From positions 62,001 to 126,000 of the forward strand of contig CAZVLB010000011.1 of NCBI GenBank assembly GCA_964627935.1: a stretch of 64,000 nt of DNA, written 5' to 3'. Position numbers and translations under genes: made by a program. Origin of the DNA: JAABVY01 sp964627935 (GTDB taxonomy: Bacteria > Zixibacteria > MSB-5A5 > JAABVY01). Shown piece by piece: positions 8,613-17,293 of the stretch (the first letter of the stretch is position 1; each line of letters begins with the position of its first letter). The notes under the pieces were generated by a model. That model saw nothing but the letters and a program-made list of their open reading frames with translations, was not told where the DNA came from and did not search any database.

Positions 8613-9695
8613 TTACCCTTTATCTCTATCAGGTGAATAGCTGCCGGATTGCACATTTGTAAGGCCATCGCTCATAAAATCCCGAAAAAGCTCCTCGGCG
8701 GTATTTATAACCGTCTCAAAGACATATTTATAGCTGTCAAGATAGAGCTTGTGTTTTTCCTCCGGCATAAGCTCGTAAAAATAGTACGGTATCTTCTCAC
8801 GGCTGCAGTCATCGATAATATCATGCAGAAACATATCCACACTTTTCAGAAAAAGCGATCCCTCACCAGGTTCAATAGCTCCCTTATCGATAAAATACTG
8901 AAGCTTGCCGGTTTTGAGCGATGCAAGGGTTCGTTCGCGGGCCTGATGAGCCTGTTTTTTCAGCATTTCATACCCCTGCGAGGGGAATTGCCATTCCGCC
9001 GATGATTCATATTCTATGAATTCGCTGTTGACCCTGACAACTGCGGCAATCAGTGATGACATCCTGATCCATGGACTGAATTCCGGCATCTTTTTCAGCC
9101 CTTGAAATATATTGGCGCACCATTTCACACGGCTCAGGCTCTGGTCAAATGTCCCGCGGGCCAGATCCAGAAGCGCCTGACCATCGATCATGGGACGGTT
9201 ATCCGCCGGGTCAGGTGCTGAACCATAGGCTATAAAATTGTTTTTTGAGTTAAATGTATAATCGGGGCCCTGCAGAATTTTTTTAAAACGCTTTTTCAGA
9301 TTGGCAATCTGCGGATTATTCTCATTCTTAAGCCGGGATAATTTCTGGCGGGTGGAGTTTTTTATGAAGCCGATAAACCTGTATTCAAGGTCATCAACGG
9401 ATACTGTATCAGGATCGAATTTTTCGGCCCATTGAAATACCCTGCCATAGGGATCTTCACTGCCTTCTCCCAATGCCCTGACCAGAAGTGTGCATGTCAG
9501 ATTATTTAAGGCATTATTCAAGTCGGCGTCTTCGAGCGGCAGGCCATAACCGGTCCTGCGCAGATAGATCAGGCAGGTTTTGATCTCACGAAAGCAAAGC
9601 TCGAAGAAAGCCTTCTGCCGGAAATATTCACGGGGATTACAAAGGAATTCCCTGATTACCTGAGCCGCACTTTTATCAGACATGTCCCGTTCCAC
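8613..9695 (-). CDS. Divergent sigma-70-like protein, first gene of the Lon module
   Basis: 360 aa from a GTG at 9695; an ATG at 9683 (MSDKSAAQ) is an alternative start and neither has a good Shine-Dalgarno. Residues about 20-150 look like sigma region 2: a helical segment with EDADLNNALNNL, then RFIGFIKNSTRQKL resembling regions 2.3-2.4, then a basic stretch (NLKKRFKKIL). No clear region 4 helix-turn-helix is visible; the C-terminal 200 residues are helical and of unknown type. The main argument is context: it is followed at 5 bases by a ZAS protein, the usual sigma/anti-sigma order. It could instead be an unrelated helical protein. Confidence 0.4.
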   Translation of the reverse strand: MERDMSDKSAAQVIREFLCNPREYFRQKAFFELCFREIKTCLIYLRRTGYGLPLEDADLNNALNNLTCTLLVRALGEGSEDPYGRVFQWAEKFDPDTVSVDDLEYRFIGFIKNSTRQKLSRLKNENNPQIANLKKRFKKILQGPDYTFNSKNNFIAYGSAPDPADNRPMIDGQALLDLARGTFDQSLSRVKWCANIFQGLKKMPEFSPWIRMSSLIAAVVRVNSEFIEYESSAEWQFPSQGYEMLKKQAHQARERTLASLKTGKLQYFIDKGAIEPGEGSLFLKSVDMFLHDIIDDCSREKIPYYFYELMPEEKHKLYLDSYKYVFETVINTAEELFRDFMSDGLTNVQSGSYSPDRDKG

Positions 9696-9958
9696 TCAAA
9701 CTGAAATAGCTGCAATTCCCCCTTTTGCTTGAGTTGTTATTAATGTATGGTCAGCAGACAATTTAATAGTGAATCAAACAAAAGTCAATAGAAGAGAAGC
9801 AATTAAAGCGCGATCCGGCAATCCGTTCTTAATTTTGATTTTAGGCTTTTTGAGATGAGGATATAACCAAAGCGTCGCGCCATCCGCATGAATCGAATGT
9901 GCCCGGACGATTGCCAATCTCGAATTGATTCAACATGAAGCAGCGTCTCATTAAATAC

Positions 9959-9986
9959 TTGACAATCCCTGTAAATCTTCTATAAT
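9959..9986 (+). promoter_or_regulatory. Consensus sigma70 promoter of the HTH-DUF2087 gene
   Basis: A perfect TTGACA (9959-9964) and a perfect TATAAT (9981-9986) are separated by 16 bases, about 40 bases upstream of the start codon. It is the best promoter match in the window. The rest of the stretch 9696-9958 shows nothing recognisable. Confidence 0.85.
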
Positions 9987-10004
9987 ACCATTAAGTATGG
10001 TATT
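9984..10004 (+). promoter_or_regulatory. Perfect palindrome overlapping the -10 box (candidate operator)
   Basis: AATACCAT (9984-9991) and ATGGTATT (9997-10004) form a perfect 8-base inverted repeat with a 5-base centre. It overlaps the end of the -10 hexamer and the likely transcription start, an ideal place for repression. The downstream gene encodes a small helix-turn-helix protein, so autoregulation is the simplest reading. Confidence 0.65.
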
Positions 10005-10025
10005 GTACTTTATAATGAGGTGACA

Positions 10026-10502
10026 ATGGTTCGTAAGAATAAGCAGGCTAATCTTAAGTTCTATACCACCAACGAGATAGCCGAAATGCTCAAGATGAAT
10101 GTGCAGGTTATCGCCCGTAAGTTACAGCATGGCGATATCATCGGTTATAAAATCGGCAAGGACTGGCGGGTGAAAGAGGTCGATCTGATGGCCTGGCTGG
10201 AAAAGCACTCCAATAAGAATGTTATGAGTGAATCGCAGAAGGTTATCGGACGATTCATGAAGGACGGCCGTTTCGATCAGCTTCCGGCCCAGCGCAAGAA
10301 ACGCAAATATATTCTTGAACACATATTAAAAGAGTTCATGCCCGGCAAAGTTTATGATGAAAGCGATGTTGATGATATCATCCGCAGGTATCATGATGAT
10401 TACTGCCGTGTCAGGCGAGATTTTATTGATGAGCGCATGATGTACCGCCACGAGGGTAAGTATCGCAGAAATTCCGGATATCATTTTATCGGGGAATCCT
10501 GA
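10026..10502 (+). CDS. Helix-turn-helix (excisionase/MerR-type) regulator with DUF2087 domain
   Basis: 158 aa from the ATG at 10026, chosen because a full GAGGTGA (10017-10023) precedes it; a GTG at 10020 would overlap that site. The N-terminus is an excisionase-type winged HTH (TTNEIAEMLKMNVQVIARKL, GKDWRV), typically used to bind DNA. The C-terminus matches DUF2087: an F-x2-DGR start, KKRKYILEHI, then YDESDVDDII and the RRDFIDERMM-YRHEGKYRRN ending. It is transcribed alone from a consensus promoter with an operator-like palindrome. It is probably an autoregulated transcription factor; the target genes are unknown. Confidence 0.8.
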   Translation: MVRKNKQANLKFYTTNEIAEMLKMNVQVIARKLQHGDIIGYKIGKDWRVKEVDLMAWLEKHSNKNVMSESQKVIGRFMKDGRFDQLPAQRKKRKYILEHILKEFMPGKVYDESDVDDIIRRYHDDYCRVRRDFIDERMMYRHEGKYRRNSGYHFIGES

Positions 10503-10534
10503 TCCGACCGACTGCGGACATCCATCTATATATA

Positions 10535-10587
10535 AAGCAAAACGGCAGGTCACAATCGCCGATAAATCGGCAATCAAAACCTGCCGT
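10535..10587 (-). terminator. Two-part hairpin, terminator of the GreA-PfkB gene
   Basis: An outer stem ACGGCAGGT / ACCTGCCGT (10542-10550 with 10579-10587) encloses an inner stem GCCGA / TCGGC. On the minus strand a T-rich run follows (TTTTGCTTT). It sits between convergent genes just beyond the stop of the minus-strand gene. Confidence 0.65.
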
Positions 10588-10621
10588 AACAAATTCATTA
10601 CTTAAAAACAGAATTCGGCTG

Positions 10622-11959
10622 TTATTCTTCCTCTGTCTCCGGTTCCGACTCCGGATGGAGCAAATGCGCCACACCGTAATCGCGCACAGATTTTGATGCC
10701 AGGCGGTTGGCTACTGTAAAGGCGGTTTCATCATCATGCTTCAATGACAGCATGGCCATAAACGCGCCCGCCAGCACACCGCCATAGCTTCCCGGATCAA
10801 CCGGTTCGATATCCAACGGCTTCTCTTCTACCTGCAGATCGCCATCGATCCAAAGCTCGGATGAACCATCGGACTTTTTCAAAATCAGAACCTTGTCCTC
10901 GATATCGAAATCCTTGAACAACTCACGCTCCGATTCACTGGCGAAAATAATATCGCACTGGGGCAGGATTTTCATCAAAGCATCCTGCTGATCTTTCAAG
11001 TATGATCCGGAAATATCGACCGAAATCTCAGCATCGATATCTTTATTATCACGCAATGCGCTGACCCATGCCAGTTGCTGTTCCGGCGGGGCTGAGGCTA
11101 TATGAATATGGCCGGCGCTGTAATATTCGGCCGGAAAATCATCATGGGAAATATCGGCTCCGCTACCCAGCGAAAACTCGATTGTCTTTTCAGGCCGGAA
11201 CTGCCCCTGCGCGCCGTAGCGCACATTGAATTCCGGCGAACTGCCGTTGTCGACAGTTTTCACGCCATCCATGCGGCAGTTAATTTCTTTTGCGGCCTCG
11301 ATCAGTTCATTATCATTTTTGCTGATACGTGTAACCAGCGCTACAGCATCGCAACATGCCGAGGCCCCCACACCGGCCTGATAAGCCGAGCCAGCCGGAA
11401 ATCGTCCCTTGTTTTCATCGCCGACATGGATCACATCATGACCCATATGCCCTATGATAACCAGCGAGGGATCATGCTGCTTTTCACTGGAAACAGATTC
11501 AATATTTACAACCAGGTATTTCGATTTACTTCTGGGCAATTCGATTTCTGTAATTTCACCTTTTTTCTTGCCGATCAGGCCCTGGCCCAATGGGGATGTG
11601 AAGGTCATAATATTGGGATAAATCTCGAGATCATATTCAAGCGGCCCGGCCAAAGTATAGGCTGTGACCTTATTATTTTCCATGTCAAATAGTTTGATAG
11701 CTGTGCCGAATGATACTACATCGGTATTTATATCCCGGTCCTCGATTATACGCGCCTTGAGATAGGATTCAAGATAACTCAGCGTATGCAGAAGTTCTGC
11801 CTGCCTTTCCTTGGCGGCATCATATTCGGCATTTTCCGAAAGGTCGCCAAAATCGGCCGCCCTGGCAATATCTTTTGAGTTCTGTTTTATTTCACGATCG
11901 ACCTCTTTGATCTTTTCCAGCAATCTATCATATGCTTCTTTCAGGATTACGGTTCTCAT
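10622..11959 (-). CDS. Fusion of a GreA-type transcript cleavage factor with a PfkB/ribokinase-like domain
   Basis: 445 aa from the ATG at 11959 (MRTVILKEAYDRL), which matches where GreA proteins begin; the frame is open 37 codons further up, but that stretch is unlike GreA. Residues 1-75 are the GreA coiled coil, with the acidic tip intact (DFGDLSENAEYDAA). Residues about 85-158 are the FKBP-like GreA domain. Residues about 167-435 look like a PfkB sugar or nucleoside kinase (SLVIIGHMGHDVI start, AGSAYQAGVGAS). The kinase signature VDPTGAGDxFAGAF appears as VDPGSYGGVLAGAF, so the catalytic Asp is Gly394. GreA rescues backtracked RNA polymerase; the second domain may bind a ligand without phosphorylating it. 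No frameshift is seen at the junction. Confidence 0.8.
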   Translation of the reverse strand: MRTVILKEAYDRLLEKIKEVDREIKQNSKDIARAADFGDLSENAEYDAAKERQAELLHTLSYLESYLKARIIEDRDINTDVVSFGTAIKLFDMENNKVTAYTLAGPLEYDLEIYPNIMTFTSPLGQGLIGKKKGEITEIELPRSKSKYLVVNIESVSSEKQHDPSLVIIGHMGHDVIHVGDENKGRFPAGSAYQAGVGASACCDAVALVTRISKNDNELIEAAKEINCRMDGVKTVDNGSSPEFNVRYGAQGQFRPEKTIEFSLGSGADISHDDFPAEYYSAGHIHIASAPPEQQLAWVSALRDNKDIDAEISVDISGSYLKDQQDALMKILPQCDIIFASESERELFKDFDIEDKVLILKKSDGSSELWIDGDLQVEEKPLDIEPVDPGSYGGVLAGAFMAMLSLKHDDETAFTVANRLASKSVRDYGVAHLLHPESEPETEEE

Positions 11960-12179
11960 GGCAGATATCCCTGGTCCTTTCCCGGTTTTCCGGGCATTTG
12001 CTTTGGTTTGAAATTTATGCTTCCGCAAAACAGCAGGACATTCGTGCAGACTGTCCAGCATTGATTGCATCAGCCCGGTAAATTGGCCAGATAATATAAT
12101 ACATTATCCGATTTTGCGCATCCTTTCCTTGAAAACTTTCCACAATAAATATGTTCCCTGTCCATTCTGAGAATAAACT

Positions 12180-13190
12180 CTACTCGAGCACTTCAGACAA
12201 TTCTCTGCGCGGAGTATGATCATCTTCCGGCTCAGCGTAACCCATACGAAAAGTATGCTGCGGAATCTTACCGGATTCGGGAATCAACCCGGCTACCTTT
12301 TTTCTTAATTCGGGCAGCTCCAGTATCTGGCTCATGGGATGAACCGCGATATCCATGCTCAAGGCGGCCAATGAAACCCGTTCGAATACCTGACCCACTT
12401 TCAAATGAGAAATGTGATCTTCACTATCCGAACATATAGCCGCCAAAAAAGAAGCGCTTTCGATCAGCCCAGAGTCTTTTTTAGCCTGGCTTTTGCCCAG
12501 GTTTACGAATTTCACAGCCATCTGGCCGATTTTCGACATCAGCCATGATGATCCGAATACCCCTTTGCCGATCCATTGAGCAAGTTCGTCGCGATACTCC
12601 GGGTCAGAAAACTGAATCGCATCGGCCCTGGCGATCAATTCCTCGACCCTGTGATGAATGTCGGCATTATCTGTCAGATACATATCAATCTCATCCTCGA
12701 CACAAAGATCCATAAGCCTGCGCCTGACGTCAAAGGGTATTCGGCGATCCTCGAAACTGCCATGATTCGTATGCCGTTTGGTTATCTGATCGAATAGTGA
12801 TTTGTCCCTGAATTCAGAGCGGCTGCCATTTGAATCAAATTTGATCGTGGCGGCCAGTTCATTATTGTTATCATCAGGAAAATAATTCAACTCATGCCCC
12901 AGGCCGAAATGTTCGGCGGCAATAAGCAGATTCTCCAGCGCACATCCGACACTGATATGAATCTCTCGCTGATCGGAATCAGCAACTTTCAGCCAGCGTG
13001 ACATGTCTATAAAGACATCTATTGAATCATTTTTTATTCTGAACCTCCAGGGCTGAGAATTATGACTCGAGGGCGCCAGGATAGCATAGCGAGTTATGAA
13101 ACGCAACTTATCCTGCATACTTCCATCAGCGGGAAAATCACTCTCGTCTATTTGCCAGGGAGTTTCCCGGGGATCATAATCATCTGCCAT
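12180..13190 (-). CDS. Nitroreductase-family (Acg-like) FMN protein
   Basis: 336 aa from the ATG at 13190, preceded by AAAGGA at 9 bases; a TTG at 13259 would overlap the upstream gene and looks less likely. ILAPSSHNSQPWRF near the N-terminus is the FMN-binding signature of the nitroreductase fold. The length (about 330 aa) and the two-lobed pattern resemble the Acg family, in which two halves form one pseudo-dimer, rather than the 200-aa classic enzymes. The substrate cannot be told from sequence. It is likely co-transcribed with the DUF6544-like gene upstream. Confidence 0.8.
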   Translation of the reverse strand: MADDYDPRETPWQIDESDFPADGSMQDKLRFITRYAILAPSSHNSQPWRFRIKNDSIDVFIDMSRWLKVADSDQREIHISVGCALENLLIAAEHFGLGHELNYFPDDNNNELAATIKFDSNGSRSEFRDKSLFDQITKRHTNHGSFEDRRIPFDVRRRLMDLCVEDEIDMYLTDNADIHHRVEELIARADAIQFSDPEYRDELAQWIGKGVFGSSWLMSKIGQMAVKFVNLGKSQAKKDSGLIESASFLAAICSDSEDHISHLKVGQVFERVSLAALSMDIAVHPMSQILELPELRKKVAGLIPESGKIPQHTFRMGYAEPEDDHTPRRELSEVLE

Positions 13191-13255
13191 ATCTAATTTT
13201 CCTTTCATCCGCCCCTTTACGCATATAATTAATCGTTGCTTCTTTATGGCTTCAA

Positions 13256-14002
13256 TCAACGGTAGAATGCCTGGTCGATTTTCACTCTCAGGAATTCGCC
13301 TTCCTTTTCAAATCTATCACTACCAAAATGCCAGCCCACCCTTAATTCCGATGGTATAGTAAAATCCTCGAACCTGTCCTCCTCGTCAACAATGGCACCG
13401 AAATCATAGTAGCCGAATTCCTCCCCGGGCGGATTGCCCCAGCGCGACAACCTGACGCTCTTGAGGCCACCGGAGGAATTTATTTCATATTTCAGCTTTA
13501 TCTTCTCGCCGGCGATATCAACCTCCGCACTGAATTCCTTATTCCCTTCGGATTGCCATGATATTGCATCGCTTTTCAGAACCGACGGCAGCCAGACAAG
13601 CTCAGCGGCCATCCTGCCAGCGGCAGACCGGCTCACATCCGGACCGGATTTATCGAGCACAGGAATAAGCCCCAGAAATTTCCAGCGCATGAGACCGTTA
13701 CCATCAATCAACCGGTCGGAGCCCCTGATCGGTAAGCCCTGCATTTTGGCCTTCGCATGCCAGATCATCCCCCGGTCAAACCTGATCACCTCCTCGGCCT
13801 CAAACGGCATCCACTTATTGATCCTGATCCGGCCATGCATCTGCAAATTAACAGAATGAGCCATCAGGCCATCGGGCAATATCGAATGCTTCAAATATCG
13901 CCGTACAGGTTCAGGAAAATCATCCAGACGGCCGGGATCAAAACGCTCCTTACCGATTGGCGCCGAATTCCAGAAATCTCGCAATGTCAGTTGATCAGAC
14001 AT
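13256..14002 (-). CDS. DUF6544/DUF6920-like protein
   Basis: 248 aa, soluble, no signal peptide. The pattern FPEPVRRYLKHSI, then VNLQMHGRIRIN, MPFEAEEVIR and GSDRLIDGNGLMRWKFLGLIPV resembles the family annotated DUF6544 (or DUF6920), a beta-rich fold of unknown function. It ends with ELRVGWHFGSDRFEKEGEF, a typical close for that group. It is the first gene of a probable two-gene unit with the nitroreductase. I cannot assign a reaction. Confidence 0.6.
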   Translation of the reverse strand: MSDQLTLRDFWNSAPIGKERFDPGRLDDFPEPVRRYLKHSILPDGLMAHSVNLQMHGRIRINKWMPFEAEEVIRFDRGMIWHAKAKMQGLPIRGSDRLIDGNGLMRWKFLGLIPVLDKSGPDVSRSAAGRMAAELVWLPSVLKSDAISWQSEGNKEFSAEVDIAGEKIKLKYEINSSGGLKSVRLSRWGNPPGEEFGYYDFGAIVDEEDRFEDFTIPSELRVGWHFGSDRFEKEGEFLRVKIDQAFYR

Positions 14003-14121
14003 GATACTGAAGTGTAGGTTAACCGATCGATAATGTCAACACCTGATCAGATCATTTGTGCAAAATATGGAGATAAATATTGTCGCGATTTTAGTGCTTG
14101 ACTAAATCCGGCTTATGACTA

Positions 14122-14130
14122 TGTTATAAT
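14122..14130 (+). promoter_or_regulatory. Extended -10 promoter candidate for the deiminase gene
   Basis: TGTTATAAT is a perfect extended -10 element (TGnTATAAT) about 130 bases before the start codon. A TTGACT lies upstream at 14098, but its 21-base spacing is too long for a normal -35. Confidence 0.45.
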
Positions 14131-14263
14131 CATACACGCCTTATCCGTGATAAAATCTCAGGGATAACAGCTTTTTATCTGCTTGCCGGTCATCAATATC
14201 GGTCAAGTCATTAAGTCGTTTTCTATTGATAGATCAACTGGTAAAATTTATGGAGGTATGCCT

Positions 14264-16585
14264 GTGAAAAACCTGCTAAGTTCACCCAAGATTCGATTTG
14301 CATCCGCTTTATGTCTTTCGATATTACTATTATCCATTCCAATGATAAACCTGAATGCCGATGATTCAGAACCATTACCCAGATGGCGCGAGGGTGAAAC
14401 GCCCTATGACCCTAACCAGAGCCTTGAGCCGTTTATGTTACAGCCTGCAATCGACAAAGATATGCCCAGCTCGGGAGTTATCTCGGCTCCACCCGAGTAC
14501 GATTCTTCTCGCGGCGTAATCTTTCAGTACAGCACAAATGGCTGGCCGACAGTGGTCCGTGATCTTGTCGCCGGTCTGACCGGCGATCCGGCTCATGATG
14601 AGATCGCTTATGTGGTCGTGACCAATACCTCGCAGATGAACAATGCCATCTCATCGTTCCTGTCTGCCGGCGCTGATACAAGCAAAGTTGAATTTATAAT
14701 CGAACCGACTGATGCGATCTGGATACGTGATTACGGTCCGCATTTTATCTGGCAGGACAGCGCACTGGCCATCGCCAACAGCCAGTACTATCCTACCCGT
14801 TCACTGGATAACTTCATTCCGGAGCTTCTCGGTTCGGATCATTTTCAGGTACCCACCTATGATATGGGCCTGTATTATTCCGGCGGAAATTTCCTGCCGG
14901 GACCATATCGCAGCGGCTATGTAACCGGCCTGGTCAATCTAGACAATCCTTCCAGTGCCGGATTCGATGCCAGTTTCATTGCCGAGCTGTACCAGGCATA
15001 CCAGGGTATCGACACATTACATGTCATGCCCCAGTTGCCGTCATCGGTGGACCTGACCGGCCATATCGATATGTGGATGTATATCATCGATGATACCACT
15101 GTGATAATCTCAGAATTCCTGCCCGGTTCCAACAGCACGGCGATTTCGATCACAAATAATGCCGTGACATATATGGAGGATCGCGGCTTTACGGTTTATC
15201 GAACCCCGGCCTGGAATGCGCCGCATCCGGATTACGGATATAATACCCACTGGACCTATACCAATGCCCTGCGGGTCAATGACCGCATTTTCATTTCAAC
15301 ATTCGGAGAGACATATCTTCCTTACGCCGATGAGGATGCGCAGGCTTTGGCCGTGTGGCAGGCCGCAGCAGGACCTGATGTGGAGATTGTACAGATCAAC
15401 TCGTATCCAATTATCTGGGCCGCCGGGGCGATTCACTGCATAACCATGCAGGTACCGCACTATGGCGGATCACAACCGGCCGTACACCTGATCTGGCCCA
15501 ATGGCGGCGAGCTCTTTGCCGGCAATTCGACCGAACTGATTCAGTGGGGCGCGATCGATACCGACAATCAGGAAATTCCGGAAATTGTGCTATACTATTC
15601 AACCGACAACGGTTCCACCTATGAATTGATCGATACCGTTCCCAATACCGGCGAATATCTTTGGACCGTGCCGGATATCTATGCCGATCAGGCCCTGGTC
15701 AAGGTTGTCGCCATTGCCAGTGATGCCGATCAGTTCGAGGATGTCAGCGATGCCTCATTCGAAGTAGCTTCATGCGATCAATTCGTGTATGACTTTTCCA
15801 GTGGCGCCGGTGTCGATAAATTCTGCTATGGTTATCATACATTGAACTGGAGCTATATCGACGGTAACCGTACGCCGGTCATGAGCGAGATCAGCTCATC
15901 AAACTACGACCGCCTGGCAGCATCTGATGCCACCGGTACGGATTATGATCCCAATCGCTATATCACCCCAGACCCATCAAATTCATTCGAATCAACACAT
16001 ATATTCGAATTCACAATTCAGGAAGACATCTCTGAAATCGACGATATCGAAATCCTGTGGGAAGGCTATTCCGACAACTGCGCCATGATGGAAATGTATA
16101 TCTGGGATTATACCGCCAATCAATGGTGCGACACTGACGGCCTGTTCAATCAGAACAGGTTTGTCGACAGCTGGGCAGGAAACCGTGACGGCATACTCGA
16201 AAAGCATATTCGCTCAGACTATGACCGCTTTATCGATGGCAATGGGCAGTTCACTGTCCTGCTGTATTCCGAGCGCGGACCTGACGGCTCCTATATCACA
16301 TATAATCCGTCATTCCATGATTATATCGCCGTAACCGTTTCAGATATACTTCCTCAATATCTTTGCGGCGATGCCAATTCAACCGATGATATCAATGTTT
16401 CCGATGCCGTATATATCGTGAACTTCATCTTCGTGCAGGGTGCGCCGCCCGATCCGATGGAGGCGGCCGATGTCAATTGTGACGGCGATGTCAATGTCTC
16501 CGATGCTGTCTGGATCATCAATTCAATCTTTACAGGCGGAAATCTGCCCTGCGATATTGATGGTGACGGTCAGCCCGATTGCTAA
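14264..16585 (+). CDS. Secreted peptidylarginine/agmatine deiminase-family protein with dockerin
   Basis: 773 aa from the GTG at 14264, placed 7 bases after GGAGG (14252-14256); the ATG at 14258 is too close to that site. A signal peptide precedes NADDSEP. Residues about 60-400 match the PAD_porph/agmatine deiminase family: IWIRDYGP, SGGNFLPGP, TGHIDMWMYI and the catalytic Cys motif GAIHCITMQVP. The enzymes hydrolyse guanidino groups (free agmatine or peptidyl-arginine) to a ureido group plus ammonia. An Ig-like region (about 410-500) and a jelly-roll-like region follow, then two dockerin segments and the tail DGDGQPDC. Secretion and modular architecture favour a protein or peptide substrate over agmatine, but this is inference. 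Confidence 0.8.
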   Translation: MKNLLSSPKIRFASALCLSILLLSIPMINLNADDSEPLPRWREGETPYDPNQSLEPFMLQPAIDKDMPSSGVISAPPEYDSSRGVIFQYSTNGWPTVVRDLVAGLTGDPAHDEIAYVVVTNTSQMNNAISSFLSAGADTSKVEFIIEPTDAIWIRDYGPHFIWQDSALAIANSQYYPTRSLDNFIPELLGSDHFQVPTYDMGLYYSGGNFLPGPYRSGYVTGLVNLDNPSSAGFDASFIAELYQAYQGIDTLHVMPQLPSSVDLTGHIDMWMYIIDDTTVIISEFLPGSNSTAISITNNAVTYMEDRGFTVYRTPAWNAPHPDYGYNTHWTYTNALRVNDRIFISTFGETYLPYADEDAQALAVWQAAAGPDVEIVQINSYPIIWAAGAIHCITMQVPHYGGSQPAVHLIWPNGGELFAGNSTELIQWGAIDTDNQEIPEIVLYYSTDNGSTYELIDTVPNTGEYLWTVPDIYADQALVKVVAIASDADQFEDVSDASFEVASCDQFVYDFSSGAGVDKFCYGYHTLNWSYIDGNRTPVMSEISSSNYDRLAASDATGTDYDPNRYITPDPSNSFESTHIFEFTIQEDISEIDDIEILWEGYSDNCAMMEMYIWDYTANQWCDTDGLFNQNRFVDSWAGNRDGILEKHIRSDYDRFIDGNGQFTVLLYSERGPDGSYITYNPSFHDYIAVTVSDILPQYLCGDANSTDDINVSDAVYIVNFIFVQGAPPDPMEAADVNCDGDVNVSDAVWIINSIFTGGNLPCDIDGDGQPDC

Positions 16586-16605
16586 AATATATGACTGCAA
16601 TTATG

Positions 16606-16635
16606 CCCGTCCCGGATTGCCGGGGCGGGTTTTTT
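16606..16635 (+). terminator. Intrinsic terminator after the deiminase gene
   Basis: CCCGTCCCGG / CCGGGGCGGG with a 4-base loop is followed directly by six T. It lies 20 bases after the stop codon. Confidence 0.9.
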
Positions 16636-16723
16636 GTTTGGATCAACTCGGCATAATGAATATTGACAAATTTCCCAAAAACATCCAGATTGACACAAAT
16701 TATATAATCCGCCGGAGGTAACG

Positions 16724-17284
16724 ATGAAAACAATATTTGCGCTTACGATATTAATCTGCCTGTTCGCTATACCGACAAGTTCTGCCCAGGAAACTGAACC
16801 GGATTTTGCGGCCGACAAAGGCTCCTTTATGATTTCCGGTAGCGCCGGATTTTCGAGTTTTGGCGGTGACGCTTACGGCGGCGAGGATCGTGTAACCGTG
16901 ATTCGCTTGCAGCCCGGCCTGAGCTATTTCATCATTCCCAACGTGGCAATCGGCGGACAGGTCGAGTATGAAAAGACCTCTTTCGGCGATGATGATGAAA
17001 CCTTCTATGGCGCGGGACCGATTCTGGCCTATTATTTCGGCGAAAAAGACAGCCGCTTTCTGCCCTTCGCCAATCTCAGTTTCCTGTGGGGCAAACAGAC
17101 CGACCGTTTCAGCCAGACTGTGGTCAGATTCGGCGCCGGTAGCGTCTACCTGCTGATTCCGCAGGTGGGTGTATCTGCCCAGATATTCTATCAGTTCGAA
17201 AATCTTTCCCCCGAAAATGCCGGCCAGTCGACCAGCGGTAATGCTTACGGCATATCTATGGGTGTGGCGGCATTCGTGTTTTAG
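16724..17284 (+). CDS. Small outer-membrane beta-barrel protein
   Basis: 186 aa, signal peptide ending in SSAQ. GGAGGTAACG precedes the ATG. The mature part alternates polar and hydrophobic residues in eight or so strand-sized blocks (FMISGSAGFSSFGG, VTVIRLQPGLSYFI, AIGGQVEYEKTSF) and ends in VAAFVF, with the terminal aromatic residue typical of barrels inserted by the Bam machinery. It resembles OmpW/OprF-like 8-strand barrels, without an assignable ligand. It is followed 9 bases later by an acetyltransferase gene. Confidence 0.75.
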   Translation: MKTIFALTILICLFAIPTSSAQETEPDFAADKGSFMISGSAGFSSFGGDAYGGEDRVTVIRLQPGLSYFIIPNVAIGGQVEYEKTSFGDDDETFYGAGPILAYYFGEKDSRFLPFANLSFLWGKQTDRFSQTVVRFGAGSVYLLIPQVGVSAQIFYQFENLSPENAGQSTSGNAYGISMGVAAFVF

Positions 17285-17293
17285 GCCGGATTT

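Noticed and set aside
11960..12070. 37-codon N-terminal extension of the GreA-PfkB protein
   Set aside because: GreA proteins begin where the ATG at 11959 lies; the extension is basic, low in similarity and without a ribosome site.
14098..14130. TTGACT plus TATAAT as a classic promoter
   Set aside because: The spacing is 21 bases, too long for sigma70; only the extended -10 was kept.
16663..16708. TTGACA and TATAAT elements before the barrel gene
   Set aside because: Two TTGACA copies exist, but neither is 15-19 bases from the TATAAT (spacers 34 and 7), so no pair is supported.
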